This document shows positions 62,188 to 64,000 of a stretch of 64,000 nucleotides of DNA, piece after piece. Below the pieces are notes generated by a model. The model was not told the DNA's origin, searched no databases, and worked only from the letters and a program-made list of their open reading frames with translations. Each line of letters starts with the position of its first letter. Positions within the stretch are counted from its first letter, which is position 1. The stretch is from an uncultured Mycoplasmatota bacterium (lineage in GTDB: Bacteria; Bacillota_I; Bacilli_A; RF39; UBA660). A program made the position numbers and the translations under genes. The DNA is taken from contig URUT01000001.1 in the NCBI GenBank assembly GCA_900551105.1, positions 12,679-76,678 of the forward strand. The letters run 5' to 3'.

Positions 62188-62576
62188 TGAAAATTAAAAT
62201 GGAAGAAGTTGCAGTTTATATCAGTTTAAAAAATAGTAATAGTTATGTAAAAAATAGTATTACTTCACTAGTAGAAAATTATTGTAATCTAAAAAAATAT
62301 AATTATGAAATTTATTTAGATGAAGTAGAAAATCGTTTAAGTTTAGATAGAAAAGAACTAAATAGATTAATGAACGATATAAAAAAACATAAATATTCAA
62401 AGTTAATTATAAGAGATGTTACACATTTATCAAGAAATATTTATGATAACATCTCTTTTTTACAGTTTTTAGAAAACAACAATTGTAAAATTGAATGTAT
62501 AGATGGAACTGATTTGTTTTTATATAAAAGAATTGTTGAACATTTTAACAGAAAAAAGGAGGAGAAAATAAGATGA
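62187..62576 (+). CDS. Serine-recombinase-like protein lacking catalytic residues
   Basis: 129 residues that match the N-terminal resolvase fold: VAVYISLKNSNS, a middle helix with RKELNRLMNDIKKHKYSKLIIRDVTHLSRNIYDNISFLQFLENNNCKIECIDG. In active serine recombinases the opening is Y-x-R-x-S; here it reads YISLK, so both the catalytic Ser and the nearby Arg seem replaced, although the RDVTHLSRN region is normal. It has no DNA-binding domain. It may be a regulator or a decayed resolvase. GTG 62187 or ATG 62199 could be the start. Confidence 0.6.
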   Translation: MKIKMEEVAVYISLKNSNSYVKNSITSLVENYCNLKKYNYEIYLDEVENRLSLDRKELNRLMNDIKKHKYSKLIIRDVTHLSRNIYDNISFLQFLENNNCKIECIDGTDLFLYKRIVEHFNRKKEEKIR

Positions 62577-62983
62577 ACAATAATGAAAAAGAAATGAGAA
62601 ATTCAAGAAATAGTTTTGAATTGGAAGGAAATGTTGCTAATATTAATGATATTTATACTAATCAAAATGGTAAAAAAATATTAAGGTTTGATTTAGCACA
62701 AAATAACAATGGCAATACTCAATATGTGCCAATTGTTTTAAGAGGTGATTTAGTTAATTCTTATGGAAATGAAATACAAAAAGGTGATTGGATTTCTGTA
62801 AAGGGTAGAATATCCACATATCAAAAAGATGTTGTAAAAGATGGAAAAACATATAAAGATAAAGCAATTGATATTTTAGGTTTTGAAGTTACGGATAGAA
62901 AAAATAATAAAGTTTATACTTCTGATGGACAAATTCATACTAAAACTTCTAACAAAGAAGAAGATAATGAAATGGAAAGATAA
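62573..62983 (+). CDS. ssb: Single-stranded DNA-binding protein (OB fold)
   Basis: 136 residues. SSB-like OB fold: NSFELEGNVANINDIYTNQNGKKILRFDLAQNN...YVPIVLRGDLVNSYGNEIQKGDWISVKGRISTYQK...IDILGFEV, followed by an acidic tail without the classic DDxPF end. Such SSBs assist plasmid and ICE replication or transfer. It overlaps the previous gene by 4 bp. Confidence 0.8.
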   Translation: MNNNEKEMRNSRNSFELEGNVANINDIYTNQNGKKILRFDLAQNNNGNTQYVPIVLRGDLVNSYGNEIQKGDWISVKGRISTYQKDVVKDGKTYKDKAIDILGFEVTDRKNNKVYTSDGQIHTKTSNKEEDNEMER

Positions 62984-62985
62984 AT

Positions 62986-63483
62986 ATGAAATATAAAATA
63001 TTAAACTATTGGAACGATCAAGACGATTTATATGTTAACTATATAATTAAAAACTTGGAAACAGGTGATCAAGCAAATGTAATAAATTATTACAACACTT
63101 CCGATTTGGATTGTAATTATAATATGGCATCTATGGAAGAAATTGAAAACTCATTATATAGACTTATAGAGCAAAGCAAAGGTAAAGAGTTTACCTTACC
63201 AAAAGTAAGCAAATTAAGTCCATTATTAAAATATGTTTATGATTTTGTTTGTGAGAGCGAATCTAATATGTGTCATATTGATTATAATGATTGGGAAAAA
63301 CTAAAAGAAGAACAAGAATTTACTGATAAAGATTTTGAAACTTTAAATCAAGAAGTAAATAATTATGTTTTGTATGACTATATAACATTGGATGATGGAG
63401 AATATAAGATATGTGGTTATGGTTGTTTACAAACAATGTTTAATGATGACAGAAGAAAGGAAAGTGATAAGCTTGAAAGATAA
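62986..63483 (+). CDS. Unknown acidic protein
   Basis: 165 residues, soluble and acidic, with DCNYNMASMEEIENSLYRLIEQ, FTLPKVSKLSPLLKYVYDFVCES and CGYGCLQTMF. No family recognised. It lies 2 bp after the SSB gene; the SD for it is formed by the end of that gene. It ends in DKLER. Confidence 0.6.
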   Translation: MKYKILNYWNDQDDLYVNYIIKNLETGDQANVINYYNTSDLDCNYNMASMEEIENSLYRLIEQSKGKEFTLPKVSKLSPLLKYVYDFVCESESNMCHIDYNDWEKLKEEQEFTDKDFETLNQEVNNYVLYDYITLDDGEYKICGYGCLQTMFNDDRRKESDKLER

Positions 63484-64000
63484 ATTAAAAAAAGGTCAAG
63501 CATTTCTAGGTGTTGATGATAATAAATATTATTTTTTAGGTTTTGATTATGATGATCAAATCTTTTTTACTACTTTAGATTTATGGAGTGATAAAGAACA
63601 AGGATATATGACTAAAAGTAATATTTTTATTAAGGAAGTATTGGATGAAAAATCAGATATTATAGAGAATTGTACTTGGTATTATCAATCTATGAGAGAG
63701 TTAGATAATGCTAGTATGGAAGATAAAATCAAAAGATGCTTGGATATAATTTATAATTCCAATACGAGAGAGTTAAAAATAAGACCAACTGAAATAGGTC
63801 CATTAGTAAGAGGTCAAGCATATAGTAAAGAGTTTAATCAATATTACGAAGTAATAGGCTTTTTAGTTAATAATAATATTTATGTAGATAATGAATTAAA
63901 GACAAAACAAAAAGGCTTTTTTGCAATATATCATTCCAACTGTGAAAGCACTGTACCATTAATATTTGAAAGAAATTTTAGCGATAAAGATAATTCATTT
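63464..64000 (+). CDS. Unknown protein, truncated by window end
   Basis: The frame is open from GTG 63464 or TTG 63473 to the last base, at least 176 residues. It starts ...LKDKLKKGQAFLGVDDNKYYFLGFDYDDQ and has two similar segments (KKGQAFLGVDDNKYYFLGFD and VRGQAYSKEFNQYYEVIGF), suggesting two related small beta domains. It overlaps the previous gene by 20 bp. Function unknown. Confidence 0.6.
   Translation, partial: MISLKDKLKKGQAFLGVDDNKYYFLGFDYDDQIFFTTLDLWSDKEQGYMTKSNIFIKEVLDEKSDIIENCTWYYQSMRELDNASMEDKIKRCLDIIYNSNTRELKIRPTEIGPLVRGQAYSKEFNQYYEVIGFLVNNNIYVDNELKTKQKGFFAIYHSNCESTVPLIFERNFSDKDNSF

Larger units (their letters stand above)
43390..64000. mobile_element. Left part of a putative integrative element, right end outside window
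   Basis: Begins inside the dacA-type gene and extends to the window edge. Evidence: truncation of a housekeeping gene, accessory gene content (replication-initiator-like protein, XRE repressors, ArpU-like regulator, SSB, recombinase-like protein, thioester adhesin with sortase), and a visible shift in codon use, with CTA leucine common to the left and rare to the right. Genes for integration and conjugation are not in view, so whether it is an ICE, IME or another island is open. Confidence 0.65.

Noticed and set aside
43390..64000. Prophage
   Set aside because: No capsid, portal, terminase, tail or lysis gene is seen. The cargo and surface proteins fit an integrative or conjugative element better.

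Overview
The window comes from a low-GC, Gram-positive, Bacillota-like genome. Support for this includes strong A+T bias, Bacillus-type ribosome binding sites (GGAGG, AGGTG), many GTG/TTG starts, LPXTG-like surface proteins with sortases, lipoproteins, and small proteins resembling the spore proteins CotF and YjcZ. TGA looks like a rare stop codon, so standard bacterial code 11 is assumed. A gut member of Bacilli/Erysipelotrichia (for example the RF39-like group) is my best guess, and it is only an inference. No rRNA gene is present.

Positions 1-43390 are chromosome. They begin with a lipid module (acyl-CoA synthetase fragment, PlsC-like acyltransferase, DUF362 protein). A class B-like sortase follows, next to its probable substrate, a 1335-residue VWA/MucBP adhesin. 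Then come a tRNA-Thr, a KilA-N protein, and a stretch carrying two complete and one broken copy of a small-RNA/hydrophobic-peptide locus that looks like a type I toxin-antitoxin family. Between and after these are a metallopeptidase-alkyltransferase fusion, CotF-like proteins, a second tRNA-Thr, a lipoprotein, a DUF1848 protein and a TetR/MMPL-exporter pair. A family of surface proteins follows, two intact and one decayed; one is driven by a promoter whose spacer holds nine G residues. LemA and a DUF2207 protein sit between its members. The housekeeping block is argS, a YjcZ-like gene, ruvA-HAD-ruvB-glyA-thyA-folA, queA-tgt, a heterodimeric ABC exporter, an operon of three unknown genes, a lipoprotein, an ART-like protein and a TtcA-like thiolase.

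At about 43390 a dacA-type carboxypeptidase gene stops abruptly after its SxN motif and a different kind of DNA begins. It has fewer CTA leucine codons, more TTA/TTG, and accessory genes. I read 43390-64000 as the left part of an integrative mobile element that continues past the window. It carries a replication-initiator-like HTH protein, a GreA-like factor, and a tightly packed operon of undescribed composition. That operon holds a 41-residue Cys-containing peptide, a GHMP kinase-methyltransferase fusion, a PLP enzyme, a U32-type protein, a HAD nucleotidase, a P-loop kinase, a leaderless M23 protein, an ITPase-like pyrophosphatase and a DAHP synthase. Next are two cassettes, each with a double-XRE repressor divergent from small membrane or coiled-coil genes, sharing an identical 18-bp promoter core. 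Then comes a regulatory region with short direct repeats, two promoters and a structured leader, followed by an ArpU-like regulator. The right end has a thioester-domain/Cna-B adhesin with its own sortase, a serine-recombinase-like protein lacking its catalytic residues, an SSB and small unknown proteins. No relaxase, conjugation ATPase or complete integrase is visible; these would be expected to the right.

The best candidates for something undescribed are the three-copy RNA/peptide family (9454-10204 and 13440-13640), the mobile-element biosynthetic operon (45127-52364), the poly-G promoter (19166-19193) and the structured leader at 56820-56887.
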